Part shown: one piece after another, positions 16,015-23,916 of the stretch
How positions within the stretch are numbered: position 1 is the first letter of the stretch
Layout of the letters: each line of letters starts with the position of its first letter
From: Bacillota bacterium
Lineage (GTDB): Bacteria > Bacillota > Clostridia > Christensenellales > Aristaeellaceae
DNA length: 32,914 nucleotides
Assembly (NCBI GenBank): GCA_023409955.1
Contig: JAEYQQ010000202.1
Coordinates: forward strand, 1 to 32,914
Reading direction: 5' to 3'
The notes under the pieces: generated by a model
The model's input: the letters and a program-made list of their open reading frames with translations, nothing else
What the model was told of the DNA's origin: nothing
The model's database searches: none
Program-made: the position numbers and the translations under genes

Positions 16015-16572
16015 TCAATCAAACATAAGGTAAAAGAATAGCGCGCTGTCTCGCAGTGCAGGCGGTTTTTGTGCCTGCTGGGCCGTAGCAGAATACAGCA
16101 TTCTGTCCACGCCGCCCAAAACAAAGCCGCAGCTTTGATAAAACTGGCATGCAGCCGGATTGCCATTTTGCGTTTCCACCATGATCCCTTTCAGGCCGCG
16201 TTCCTTGGCCCAACCAATGCATGTATCCAAAAGTCCGCGGCCCACCCCTTTGCGGCGGCAGCGAACATCCACCCGGATGTCCCACAGCATAGCCAAGTTG
16301 TTCCAATGATGGGCAGCCACAGCCTGACCAGCCGGCTTTCCGTCCTGATGGGCAATAAAGCATACAACGTCGTTTCTCTTAAGCAACTCCTGAGGCGTAA
16401 ACAGGCTTTCTTGTGGGTAGTTGCGCCATTCCGCTTTGCCAAGGGGCATGTAATCCAGCGAAAAGCCGGACCTGGTTACTCTAACCGCTGCCAATTCCCC
16501 CACCAAATATCTGTTGTCAAACTGGTTATACAGTGGGATGGTGGTTTCGCTCAAGGGCAGGATTGTCAGCAT
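16015..16572 (-). CDS. GNAT acetyltransferase, SatA (streptothricin acetyltransferase)-like
   Basis: This 185-residue GNAT has the acetyl-CoA loop VRCRRKGVGRGLLD (about 109-122). The stretches ETQNGNPAACQFYQSCGF, GGVDRMLY and the aromatic ending ALFFYLMF match the pattern of the SatA/YyaR-type N-acetyltransferases. Those acetylate the aminoglycoside-like streptothricins, or sometimes other amines. AAGGAGAT precedes the ATG and a clean promoter lies at 16615-16643. It is the first gene of an operon with an rRNA and a tRNA modification enzyme, which is not a typical resistance setting. The substrate is therefore uncertain. Confidence 0.78.
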   Translation of the reverse strand: MLTILPLSETTIPLYNQFDNRYLVGELAAVRVTRSGFSLDYMPLGKAEWRNYPQESLFTPQELLKRNDVVCFIAHQDGKPAGQAVAAHHWNNLAMLWDIRVDVRCRRKGVGRGLLDTCIGWAKERGLKGIMVETQNGNPAACQFYQSCGFVLGGVDRMLYSATAQQAQKPPALRDSALFFYLMFD

Positions 16573-16614
16573 GCCGCATCTCCTTCAGGCCTATCGGTCA
16601 AAAAATCCGTTGCC

Positions 16615-16643
16615 AGCATACCAAAAAAATCGACAAAATTCAA
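16615..16643 (-). promoter_or_regulatory. Promoter of the GNAT-rluB-mnmM operon
   Basis: On the minus strand, TTGAAT (16638-16643) and TATGCT (16615-16620) have a 17-base spacer, about 43 bases before the ATG. The remainder of the gap 16573-16793 shows no gene. Confidence 0.55.
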
Positions 16644-16793
16644 GACTTGTATCTCACGGCTCCGCAAGGCTGTGTGCATGACGCCGCCATGCATAGCATA
16701 ACTTGTCTGCCATCTTTTTATCACAAAAGAAAGCAATCCGCAAGATTTTTTCATAAGTGGGTATCGTGGTACGCTAAGTAGTATTCCAACATG

Positions 16794-16822
16794 AAAAAAG
16801 CGAGCCCTTTATAAGAGCCCGC
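16794..16822 (-). terminator. Terminator of the PadR-DUF1700-DUF4097 operon
   Basis: On the minus strand GCGGGCTCTT pairs with AAGGGCTCGC (two wobbles, loop ATA), followed by TTTTTT. It lies 17 bases past the DUF4097 stop. Confidence 0.75.
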
Positions 16823-16838
16823 AGATATGCTTGTTGAA

Positions 16839-17792
16839 TCAATCGTTCAGGAAGCGGATATCTATGGCGCCGTTGGATGTGTTCACTGTCAGACTGCAGC
16901 GTCCGGATCCACCGGAATTCAAATTATTGTCAGCATTGGAGGTATCGGAAGATATGGTGTAGTCCGCCCTTCTTCCGGCCACGCTGCCACTGATCCCGCT
17001 ATTGGAACTGCGCAGGTCGATGTTGTTGGCAGTGATCTGATCCACTGTAACCCGGCCGTTGGAAGTGTTGACTGTCAAACGATCCTTGGCAGCAGCCTGG
17101 CGTACAGAAACAGATCCATTGGATGAGCGAAGCTCCACATCACCGGAAACAATGAGCTTTTCTGCATTCACCCTGCCATTGGAGGTGGTGGCTTTTACAA
17201 GCGACGAATGAATGTCTATTAGCTCAAGGGAACTGTTGGAAGTCGTTACCCTTATCTGCGCAGCTGTCAAATCTGCAAGCTTCACAGTTCCATTGGATGT
17301 TACAACCGTCATGTCACCAGAATCCGTAAGGCCCGATACATTCACAGAAGCGTTGGAAGTATTTAGATTCAATGCGCCGGCAAAGGCTTTGGGTACAACG
17401 ACCTCCACCATTGGATTTTGATTGAAGCCATTGAAAATGGTAGAACCGGTAAACCAGCTGCCGCTAGAAAACAAGTTTTCTTTTTCGTACTTAAGGGTCA
17501 ACACACCTCTTTCCAAAGACACCTCATACGGGTCTTCATCAGCTGTATAATAGCGAATGGTGATCTCATCCCCGTTGGATGGAGAAACAGTCACAGGCAT
17601 GTTGCGGGTGATGACCTTAATCTCCGTTACACCCCCTGCCTGCACAGCATAATCCTGTGCCTGGTACGTTATCTCTGTCGCTGCATTGACCATCACCTTC
17701 GGCTTTGACGCAGAAGCACTGATCCCCACCAAATAAAGCGCCAATCCAACCACCAGCAAAACACTGGCCGCTTTCAGCATCTTTTTATTCAT
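16839..17792 (-). CDS. DUF4097-family beta-repeat membrane-anchored protein
   Basis: The protein has 317 residues. One N-terminal TM or signal anchor (about 6-26, VLLVVGLALYLVG) precedes an external beta-rich region. The second half is a degenerate repeat of about 20-22 residues built on TSNG/SSNG turns (TSNGTVKL, TSNSSLEL, TSNGRVNA, SSNGSVSV, TSNGRVTV, TSNGAIDI), as expected for a right-handed beta-helix. DUF4097 proteins often travel with DUF1700 and PadR genes and are thought to be envelope-associated; the biochemical role is unknown. The ATG overlaps the DUF1700 stop (ATGA), with GGAGGAGG upstream inside that gene. Confidence 0.87.
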   Translation of the reverse strand: MNKKMLKAASVLLVVGLALYLVGISASASKPKVMVNAATEITYQAQDYAVQAGGVTEIKVITRNMPVTVSPSNGDEITIRYYTADEDPYEVSLERGVLTLKYEKENLFSSGSWFTGSTIFNGFNQNPMVEVVVPKAFAGALNLNTSNASVNVSGLTDSGDMTVVTSNGTVKLADLTAAQIRVTTSNSSLELIDIHSSLVKATTSNGRVNAEKLIVSGDVELRSSNGSVSVRQAAAKDRLTVNTSNGRVTVDQITANNIDLRSSNSGISGSVAGRRADYTISSDTSNADNNLNSGGSGRCSLTVNTSNGAIDIRFLND

Positions 17793-18367
17793 ACAATCCT
17801 CCTCCTTACAAATCCCCTTTTAATGAAGGATACAACGGTTATCGTTGCCCCCATAGCCATTGGGATAGCTCCCCTTGCCCCGTAGAACAAGAAGATCGAT
17901 AGGCCCATGGCAGCCATGCCAAGACCCATTTGCCCAATGGCAGGCAGACCACTGTACAAACCACCTGTCACCAGTGTAATGATGGCAGCCATGCCACCAG
18001 AAAAAAGACCCAGGCAAAGCGCCCACAACATTAACACCAGCACCCAGACCAGGATCAGCACCATCAGCAAAAGTGCCGCGCCTGTTATTAAAAGCGGAAA
18101 CCAGACTGGAAAGCCCAGTATCAGCAAGGCAATCACAATGCCGCCAAGCTTTCTTTTGGGGGCAGTGTTCCCGCTAAAATCCGAAAGCACCTTCCGTGCT
18201 ATCATGTGCATGGGTTCCATTTTAGCTACGGCTTCTTCCTCTGTCATGCCTTCTTCCATACGATCATCAATGATTTCCGAGTAATAGTGCAGCGTCCGCT
18301 CTATTTCCCCTTTGGGCAGGCCTTTGAGCTCCTGCCGTAAGCCCTGAAGAAACTCTTTGCGCGTCAT
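17789..18367 (-). CDS. DUF1700-family (HAAS domain) membrane protein
   Basis: The protein has 192 residues. The start is ATG at 18367, which overlaps the PadR stop as ATGA and follows GGAGGG. The longer frame from 18415 would run into padR and is rejected. The N-terminal 75 residues form the helical HAAS-type domain, MTRKEFLQGLRQELKGL and EEAVAKM. About four TM helices follow (roughly residues 75-175). DUF1700 proteins are partners of PadR regulators and of DUF4097 or RsgI-like envelope proteins. A role in sensing or holding the neighbouring DUF4097 protein in the membrane is inference. Confidence 0.87.
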   Translation of the reverse strand: MTRKEFLQGLRQELKGLPKGEIERTLHYYSEIIDDRMEEGMTEEEAVAKMEPMHMIARKVLSDFSGNTAPKRKLGGIVIALLILGFPVWFPLLITGAALLLMVLILVWVLVLMLWALCLGLFSGGMAAIITLVTGGLYSGLPAIGQMGLGMAAMGLSIFLFYGARGAIPMAMGATITVVSFIKRGFVRRRIV

Positions 18368-18675
18368 CGGCCTGCCCTCCTGATAAAATCGTACACCTTC
18401 ATCACATCTTCCCAATCGGCTAAAAAGTCTGCTATCCTATCCCGTCCGGCTTGCGTGATGGCATAATACTTTCTCAGCCGCCCATCATGCTCTCTAGTAT
18501 ATATTTGAAGACACTGTGCGCTTTCCAGTCTTCTCAAAATGGGATACAAGGTGGACTCCGATATATCTATTACGGAAGATATGTCCTTGATGAGCTGATA
18601 CCCATAGGAATCCTGCTGAGTCAGCAGCGATAGAACGCAAATTTCAAGCAGGCCCCGTTTTAGCTGAACATCCAA
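18364..18675 (-). CDS. PadR-family transcriptional regulator
   Basis: The protein has 103 residues, the small PadR-s2 class. The winged helix contains LKRGLLEICVLSLL, YGYQLIKDI, ESTLYPILRRLE and the wing REHDGRLRKYYAIT, all hallmark PadR segments. A C-terminal helix serves for dimerisation. The start is TTG at 18675, set by AGGAGGTG seven bases upstream. A promoter lies at 18699-18727 and a palindrome overlaps its -35 box, so autorepression is likely. It is the first gene of a three-gene operon with ATGA overlaps throughout. Confidence 0.93.
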   Translation of the reverse strand: MDVQLKRGLLEICVLSLLTQQDSYGYQLIKDISSVIDISESTLYPILRRLESAQCLQIYTREHDGRLRKYYAITQAGRDRIADFLADWEDVMKVYDFIRRAGR

Positions 18676-18698
18676 GGCATCACCTCCTGACAGGCAAT

Positions 18699-18727
18699 AT
18701 CATACATCGTGCAATACTATGCGTCAA
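18699..18727 (-). promoter_or_regulatory. padR operon promoter
   Basis: On the minus strand, TTGACG (18722-18727) and TATGAT (18699-18704) have a 17-base spacer. The leader is very short because the ribosome site starts at 18688. Confidence 0.6.
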
Positions 18728-18734
18728 GTAGTAT
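18714..18734. promoter_or_regulatory. Candidate PadR operator
   Basis: ATACTA (18714-18719) and TAGTAT (18729-18734) form a perfect inverted repeat with a 9-base spacer, enclosing the -35 box. Spacing and AT content fit PadR-family sites. Confidence 0.5.
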
Positions 18735-18763
18735 ATCAAATTCTAATCTTTTTTTAACAATAT

Positions 18764-18796
18764 AAAAAGCCTGCTCCCCAACGTATGGAAGCAGGC
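18764..18796 (-). terminator. Intrinsic terminator after the dacF region
   Basis: On the minus strand GCCTGCTTCC pairs with GGGGAGCAGGC (one extra G), followed by TTTTT. It lies just beyond the TAA at 18813, the stop of the displaced dacF frame, and about 95 bases beyond the dacF stop at 18892. Confidence 0.75.
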
Positions 18797-18812
18797 ATAC
18801 TTGTCTATCAAG

Positions 18813-18911
18813 TTACCAGTACCTTTTGATCACCCGTCGCCAGATAACAGCCAGCAATCCAAAATACACCAAAATAAGTACAGCTGTAAGGCTATTGCGC
18901 AGCGTTTGGGG
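18813..18911 (-). pseudogene. Displaced C-terminal membrane anchor of DacF (frame +1)
   Basis: Immediately after the C4 run at 18908-18911 (minus strand TTTCCCCAAA) the +1 frame reads QTLRNSLTAVLILVYFGLL then AVIWRRVIKRYW and stops at 18813. This is a clear membrane helix with a basic end, exactly what DacF/DacA-type carboxypeptidases carry at their C-terminus. The dacF frame itself stops five codons after the run. Removing one C would give a continuous protein of about 408 residues that ends right before the terminator. Either the gene is frameshifted, the assembly has an extra base, or translation slips. Confidence 0.75.
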
Positions 18912-20040
18912 AAATGAGCCAGTTGTCGATGATTCTACCGATTCCGTAGCGAAAGGTACGGGGCATGACCTCGCTGTCTGCCACCAGCGGTCTTTCCAGC
19001 AGCACCTTACCATCCAGGGTAAGGCGTGCTGTACCTACCACCTGGCCCTTTTGAACCCCGACAGAAAGGGTATCCGGCAGATCAAATTCCATCTGAGGCC
19101 ACTGATCAATCCTCACCGGAGTGCCCAAATCCCCTTGCAGACGCACTGCAACCTCGCTATCCACCCCATCAACAACAGGCAGGCTGCGCACCTGTTCCCC
19201 ATTGGCCAGCATCAACACATACCGGTAGTTGGCAAAGCCATAATCCATCACCCTTGCAGCCTCTTCAAACCAGTTGGGGCAATTGAGTACAACGCCTACT
19301 ACTTCAAGTCCGTTTCGCTCCGCACCAAAGACCAGGCACCTGCCTGCAGCTTTGGTATAACCGGTTTTGATGCCGGTGGCGCCTTCATAGCTTGAAAGCA
19401 GCCTGTTCTTATTGTTGAGTATCCTGTCATACTCCCGCCCCTCCCAGGGGATGGTAGCCCGTTGGGTTGATACGATCTTTCGAAACAAGGGATGCTTCAT
19501 GGCTTCCCGTGCAATCAGCGCCAAATCATATGCCGTTGTATGATGGGTATTGTTGGGCAGGCCATGCGGTGTTTTAAAAACACTATCCTTGCAGCCAAGC
19601 TCCTGGGCCCGCTGTGTCATCATATCACAGAATTGATCCACTGAACCTCCGATATGCTCAGCAATCGCAACTGCCGCATCATTGCCGCTGGCCAGCATCA
19701 GCCCATACAACATCTGCTCCAGGGTCAGCTTTTCCCCCTGGGCAAGATATATGCTGGTGCCGGGAACGCCAAAAGCGTTTCTGCTGGTGGTTACGATTTC
19801 ATCCAGCTTTCCGTATTCTAAGGTAAGCAGTGCCGTCATTACCTTGGTGGTGGAGGCCATGGGCAGCGGCGCAGTTTCATTTTGAGCATACAGTATCATA
19901 CCTGTCTGCTCCTCAATGAGGACTGCCGCTTTTGCCGAGGCAGAAAATGTCTCCTCAATCTGCTGTTCTTGAGCCGATGCGCCCATAGGCAGAAGCAGGC
20001 ATGCCGCCACAAGTATGCCTGCTGCATTCCATTTGGTCAT
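18892..20040 (-). CDS. dacF: D-alanyl-D-alanine carboxypeptidase (DacF type), C-terminal anchor out of frame
   Basis: This 382-residue penicillin-binding protein is exported (signal peptide about 1-23, ending GASA). It trims the terminal D-Ala of peptidoglycan stem peptides. All three catalytic motifs are present: STTK (Ser63 and Lys66), SGN (Ser118-Asn120) and KTG (Lys225-Gly227). A C-terminal beta domain (about 290-370) follows. The reading frame ends abruptly with SPNAAQ, while the expected TM anchor lies in the +1 frame directly after (see 18813-18911). GGAGG precedes the ATG. It starts 24 bases after the gerW stop, so it belongs to the DUF2953-gerW-dacF operon. Confidence 0.92.
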   Translation of the reverse strand: MTKWNAAGILVAACLLLPMGASAQEQQIEETFSASAKAAVLIEEQTGMILYAQNETAPLPMASTTKVMTALLTLEYGKLDEIVTTSRNAFGVPGTSIYLAQGEKLTLEQMLYGLMLASGNDAAVAIAEHIGGSVDQFCDMMTQRAQELGCKDSVFKTPHGLPNNTHHTTAYDLALIAREAMKHPLFRKIVSTQRATIPWEGREYDRILNNKNRLLSSYEGATGIKTGYTKAAGRCLVFGAERNGLEVVGVVLNCPNWFEEAARVMDYGFANYRYVLMLANGEQVRSLPVVDGVDSEVAVRLQGDLGTPVRIDQWPQMEFDLPDTLSVGVQKGQVVGTARLTLDGKVLLERPLVADSEVMPRTFRYGIGRIIDNWLISPNAAQ

Positions 20041-20064
20041 TGAACTCCTCCGTAGGCGGTTACT

Positions 20065-20607
20065 TTATGACATCCTATCATCATAGGAGGAAGGTGCACC
20101 CCGGTTCATTTGGTTCAACCCCGAGCTTTCACGGCGTTCATCACGCTGTTCTTCACGTCCCTGGCTTCCAGACTGCCCGCTAGGAATTTTCTGATATTTG
20201 TTGTTTTTGCCGCTTTCACTACCGCGGAAAATGCTTCGGACATCCTCCACCATCTGGGGCAACAGTTCCACCATACGATCAGCAATGGCAACAGGCTGAG
20301 CGGGAAGCATTTTAACAGAGCCATTACCCACTACCAAAAAGCCAACCGGCTGAACCGAAACACCAGCACCGGAGCCGCCAGCAAAAGGCATTTTGCCATC
20401 TGACCCCTGGGGTGGATGAACCTTATTCTTATCCTCCTGCCCATATTCGCCGCCTCCGGCAACAAAACCGAAGCTGACCTTGGATACAGGGATCACCGTC
20501 ACGCCATCTGCAGTGCTGACGGGATCGCCAATCACAGTATTCACATCCACCATATCCTTAATATTTTCCATGGTGGTCTGCATCATGTTTCCGATGGGGT
20601 GCTCCAT
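20065..20607 (-). CDS. gerW: GerW/YtfJ-family spore protein
   Basis: This 180-residue protein has the conserved YtfJ core: MEHPIGNMMQTTMENIKDMV, then VNTVIGDPV, TVIPVSKVSFGFVAGGGE and a Gly-rich SGAGVSVQPVGFLVV. A charged, Arg/Glu/Gln-rich low-complexity tail follows. In Bacillus subtilis GerW is needed for germination and sits in the spore. The start is ATG at 20607, chosen because GAGGAG precedes it and the family begins here; the open frame back to 20763 is not used. It overlaps the end of the DUF2953 gene by 25 bases, the same neighbour order as ytfI-ytfJ. Confidence 0.92.
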   Translation of the reverse strand: MEHPIGNMMQTTMENIKDMVDVNTVIGDPVSTADGVTVIPVSKVSFGFVAGGGEYGQEDKNKVHPPQGSDGKMPFAGGSGAGVSVQPVGFLVVGNGSVKMLPAQPVAIADRMVELLPQMVEDVRSIFRGSESGKNNKYQKIPSGQSGSQGREEQRDERRESSGLNQMNRGAPSSYDDRMS

Positions 20608-21212
20608 GCACGCTCCTCCTCGCTGCTTGTTTTCTTCTCTCGCCTGCGTGCGACCAATGCCGCTATTCCTACCAATGTGCATCCAAGAAGTAGATTGCCC
20701 AGGCGAATAAACAATATGCAGGAAAGCGCTATTGCGCAAGGATTCCCCTGAAAATCCGGCCATGCCTGAAGGTTATGGTGAACGCCACGAGCCCGCAGCC
20801 TCTCCCGCAAAATGTCCATCACTATTTTTACTGAGCCTGCAATTAAGGCAGTATAAGCCGCATTGGAAAACCCAATGCGAGTTTCCACACCGATATGCAA
20901 GATTTGAATCGTCTTGGTAAACAAGGCTCGTGTGATATTTGTTTCCTTGATGATGCGGATTACTCGCAAAAATCCCTGCCATGTATCTGAAATGTTCCCG
21001 CTGTGCCGCTTTGGACTTCCCTCAAAATGAAAAGAGAGGTTCAGCCTCTTTTGCTCATCCCTTTCAAAACCTACATTGGCTTGTAATCTTATGCCCCAAA
21101 CATGCAGTACAATGGCACCTGTAACATGCGATCCTGCAGCCATATCCACCCGAAGATGCAAAGGGGTGATGGCCAGCGCATACAGCACCATGAAAATTCC
21201 CAAAAGTGACAA
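20583..21212 (-). CDS. DUF2953-family protein (YtfI-like)
   Basis: The protein has 209 residues. A hydrophobic N-terminal helix (about 2-18) is followed by a middle part that includes WGIRLQANVGF and the stretch ETRIGFSNAAYTALIAGS, typical of DUF2953. A second hydrophobic region lies near 165-190 and the tail is basic. The function is unknown; in spore formers it is linked with gerW, as here. The start appears to be TTG at 21212, with the G-rich AGGGGGG upstream. It is the first gene of the gerW operon. No convincing sigma-A promoter is visible in 21213-21336, so a sporulation sigma factor is possible. Confidence 0.83.
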   Translation of the reverse strand: MSLLGIFMVLYALAITPLHLRVDMAAGSHVTGAIVLHVWGIRLQANVGFERDEQKRLNLSFHFEGSPKRHSGNISDTWQGFLRVIRIIKETNITRALFTKTIQILHIGVETRIGFSNAAYTALIAGSVKIVMDILRERLRARGVHHNLQAWPDFQGNPCAIALSCILFIRLGNLLLGCTLVGIAALVARRREKKTSSEEERAWSTPSET

Positions 21213-21336
21213 GGCCTGCCCCCCTTTTTACATTGCACAGGGTTATTCTTGCCATGTCAGGAAAACTTCATTCTGCCAAGCTCGCCAGATAGCCCTTTTC
21301 AAAGATGCTTCCTCGATCAATCAATTTTTATCGCAC

Positions 21337-21367
21337 AAAAAAGGAAGCAGTTCTTTCTGCTTCCTTT
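21337..21367 (-). terminator. Terminator of pckA
   Basis: On the minus strand AAGGAAGCAG pairs with CTGCTTCCTT around a 7-base loop, followed by T6. Confidence 0.8.
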
Positions 21368-21385
21368 TCTGCTTCCTTCCGTATG

Positions 21386-22960
21386 TCAGCCCTGGGGACC
21401 GGCATTGACAACCTCTTGGGGCATGTTGGTATATTTTTCAAAATTCTTTCGGAACAGGCCTGCCAGCTTCTTGGCAGTTTCATCATATTCTACCTTGTCA
21501 CCCCACATCTTTCTCGGGGAAAGAACATCATCCGGCACACCGGGGCATGTGACAGGCACCAGCACATTGAAATTGGGGTCCAGCACAAATTCACTGTTTT
21601 CCAGTGTACCGTTTAAGCACGCGGCAACCATGGCACGTGTCAGAGAAAGCTTCATGCGCTTGCCGCTGCCGCTGGCTGTACCGCCAGACCAGCCAGTATT
21701 CACCAGGTATACATTGGCATTGAACTTGTCGACATACCTTCCCAGCAGCTGTGCATAGCGTGTAGCAGGCAGGGGAAGGAAGGGGGCGCCAAAGCAGGTG
21801 GAGAAGGTTGCCTCGGGCTCTTTGACGCCGCGCTCTGTTCCAGCCAACCGGGCAGTATAGCCGCTAACATAATGGTACATGGCAGCTTCCCTTGTGAGCT
21901 TTGAAACAGGCGGCAATACCCCAAAGGCATCGGCCGTCAGGAAGATCACGGTCTTTGGATGTCCGCCGATGCCGGGAATAACGGTATTGGAAATGAACTC
22001 TACTGGATAGCCCACACGGGTATTTTCAGTGCGGGAATCATCATCAAAATCCAGTTCCCGGGTCTCAGGATCATAGACTACGTTTTCCACCAAGGCTCCA
22101 AAGCGGATTGCGCCGTAGATCTCCGGCTCATTTTCTTTGGACAGCCTGATGCACTTGGCATAGCAGCCGCCTTCCATATTGAAAATGCCGTCATCCGACC
22201 ATCCGTGCTCGTCATCCCCGATCAGGCTGCGATCAGGATCGGCAGAAAGTGTGGTCTTGCCGGTACCGCTCAGACCAAAGAACAGGGCTGTATTGCCATC
22301 CTTGCCGATGTTGGCAGAGCAGTGCATGGGAAACACATCCCGTTTGGGCAGCAAATAGTTCATAATAGAGAAAATGCTCTTTTTCATTTCGCCCGAATAC
22401 TGGCTTCCTGCAATGATGACCAGCCTTTTCTCAAAAGAAATGATAATGGCTGCTTCAGAATGTACGCCATCAGCATCGGGGGCACACTTGAAACCGGGTG
22501 CGGCGATAACGGTAAAATCAGCCTGATGGTTTTTGAGCTCTTCTTTTGTGGGACGCAGCAGCAACTGGTGCATGAAAAGGTTTTGACTGGCCATTTCATT
22601 GATGACACGTACGCCGATGCGGTATTTGGGATCAGCACCTGCATAGCCGTCGAACACATACAGCTCGCGGTTTTGCAGATAAGCGCACATCTTGCTGTAT
22701 ATGGCATTGAACTTTTCAATGGCAATGGGCATGTTGGTCTTTCCCCAGGATATTTCATCATGGATGCTGGGCTCATCCACGATATAGCGGTCCTCAGGAG
22801 AGCGGCCTGTATACTTTCCTGTATACACAAGCAGCGCTCCCGTGTTGCTTAAAGAGCCTTCCTTGCGCGCAAGCGCATGTTCCACCAGTTGACCGACAGC
22901 AAGGTTGTGGTGCACTGCAGCCAGGTTATGCAAACCAAGAGACTTAAGGTTTAGATTCAT
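21386..22960 (-). CDS. pckA: Phosphoenolpyruvate carboxykinase (ATP)
   Basis: The product has 524 residues, as usual. It interconverts oxaloacetate + ATP with PEP + CO2 + ADP. Visible motifs: TGRSPEDRYIV (about 51-61, substrate-binding Arg), the P-loop GLSGTGKTTLSADP (229-242), the kinase-2-like LIGDDEHGW, and FLTADAFGVLPPVSKL. GGAGGG precedes the ATG. The gene is monocistronic, with a 27-bp inverted repeat upstream (23010-23036) and a terminator downstream. In fermentative anaerobes it often works in the CO2-fixing, ATP-making direction. Its product oxaloacetate would connect to the carboxyltransferase operon of this window. Confidence 0.96.
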   Translation of the reverse strand: MNLNLKSLGLHNLAAVHHNLAVGQLVEHALARKEGSLSNTGALLVYTGKYTGRSPEDRYIVDEPSIHDEISWGKTNMPIAIEKFNAIYSKMCAYLQNRELYVFDGYAGADPKYRIGVRVINEMASQNLFMHQLLLRPTKEELKNHQADFTVIAAPGFKCAPDADGVHSEAAIIISFEKRLVIIAGSQYSGEMKKSIFSIMNYLLPKRDVFPMHCSANIGKDGNTALFFGLSGTGKTTLSADPDRSLIGDDEHGWSDDGIFNMEGGCYAKCIRLSKENEPEIYGAIRFGALVENVVYDPETRELDFDDDSRTENTRVGYPVEFISNTVIPGIGGHPKTVIFLTADAFGVLPPVSKLTREAAMYHYVSGYTARLAGTERGVKEPEATFSTCFGAPFLPLPATRYAQLLGRYVDKFNANVYLVNTGWSGGTASGSGKRMKLSLTRAMVAACLNGTLENSEFVLDPNFNVLVPVTCPGVPDDVLSPRKMWGDKVEYDETAKKLAGLFRKNFEKYTNMPQEVVNAGPQG

Positions 22961-23009
22961 GCGCTTACCCTCCAGTAAAATATTTGATTAGCATTCCATA
23001 TGTTAACCA

Positions 23010-23036
23010 CAAGGCCATAATTCAATCATGACCTTG
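23010..23036. repeat. 27-bp imperfect inverted repeat between rsmA and pckA
   Basis: CAAGGCCATAATT-C-AATCATGACCTTG is symmetric at 11 of 13 pairs around a single base. It starts just after the rsmA stop and lies 50 bases before pckA. No T-run follows on either strand, so an operator for pckA is as likely as a terminator. I found no convincing -10/-35 pair for pckA. Confidence 0.6.
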
Positions 23037-23041
23037 ATTGA

Positions 23042-23890
23042 TTACGTATCCCGCAATTTCATTTCTTCATACGCATTGGCAAGCATGGCAAAGGCGTGAA
23101 GATCCAGCGTTTCACCGCGTACACGTTCATCCATTTTGCATAGCGCCAACAGCTCCTTAGCAGACTCTCGGCTAAGCGCCATAGCCGCCTGCAAATTATT
23201 CAGCAGCGTTTTTCTACGCATCAGAAAAGCGGCGGAAGCCATTCGGAAAAACATGTTCTCATTTCTCACATCCACTGCAGGCGCTTCTAAAAAAGGAAGT
23301 ACCACAAAAGCGCTGTCAACCTTGGGCGGCGGCGTGAAAGCCGCTGCAGGAACGACTTTGGCGATGTAGGGCTTGCAATAATACTGGGCCCGAACCGCCA
23401 GCATACCATACTCATCTGTACCCGGTGCTGCCATGATCTTGTCAGCCACTTCTTTTTGCACCATCACCGCCAGGCTGTTAATGGGCAGCTTTTTTGTTAG
23501 TAGCAGATTCATTAGTGGTGATGTTATATAATAGGGAATGTTTGCAACCACAGAGAAGCTGCTTCCCAGAGGGGCGGTGATTTCTTTCAGGTTGCTTTTG
23601 AGCACATCCCCTTGAACCACAGTCACATTAGGGTGCCCCGCAAGCGTTACACGTAATATCGGCAGCAGCGCTTCATCCAGCTCCAGTGCAATGACCTGTC
23701 TTGCCGCCTTGGCAAGCAGCGCCGTCATGCTGCCGCTGCCAGGCCCGATTTCCAGCACACCGTCCTCTTTTGTTACCCCGGATGCATCTACCAGTTCCGC
23801 AAGCAGTGCTTCATCATAAATAAAGTTTTGTCCAAGCCCTTTTTTATAACGGAACTGGCTGTCTTTAATAGCCTGCTTTGCTTTACTCAA
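23042..23890 (-). CDS. rsmA: 16S rRNA (adenine1518/1519-N6) dimethyltransferase RsmA/KsgA
   Basis: This 282-residue enzyme dimethylates two adenines in the 3' hairpin of 16S rRNA. The family hallmarks are present: KKGLGQNFIYD near residue 18, the SAM loop VLEIGPGSGSMTALLA (about 44-60), the acidic strand ALELDE, and the catalytic NIPYYITSPLM (about 118-128). A C-terminal helical domain follows. The start is TTG at 23890, behind AAAGGAGAT. The gene is divergent from the zinc-ribbon gene, and the two share a 97-base gap. The name ksgA is an older synonym; loss gives kasugamycin resistance. Confidence 0.96.
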   Translation of the reverse strand: MSKAKQAIKDSQFRYKKGLGQNFIYDEALLAELVDASGVTKEDGVLEIGPGSGSMTALLAKAARQVIALELDEALLPILRVTLAGHPNVTVVQGDVLKSNLKEITAPLGSSFSVVANIPYYITSPLMNLLLTKKLPINSLAVMVQKEVADKIMAAPGTDEYGMLAVRAQYYCKPYIAKVVPAAAFTPPPKVDSAFVVLPFLEAPAVDVRNENMFFRMASAAFLMRRKTLLNNLQAAMALSRESAKELLALCKMDERVRGETLDLHAFAMLANAYEEMKLRDT

Positions 23891-23916
23891 CGATATCTCC
23901 TTTACGGCCTTCGCCG

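Noticed and set aside
16069..16701. 210-codon plus-strand frame opposite the GNAT gene
   Set aside because: The minus frame has GNAT motifs, ribosome site and promoter; this one has none.
17212..17421. TSNG-coding repeats as a DNA repeat array
   Set aside because: The protein motif recurs about every 21 residues but the DNA units are diverged; it is a structural protein repeat, not a repeat element.
21959..22852. 297-codon open frame on the plus strand
   Set aside because: Antisense of pckA, whose motifs are intact; no ribosome site or promoter.
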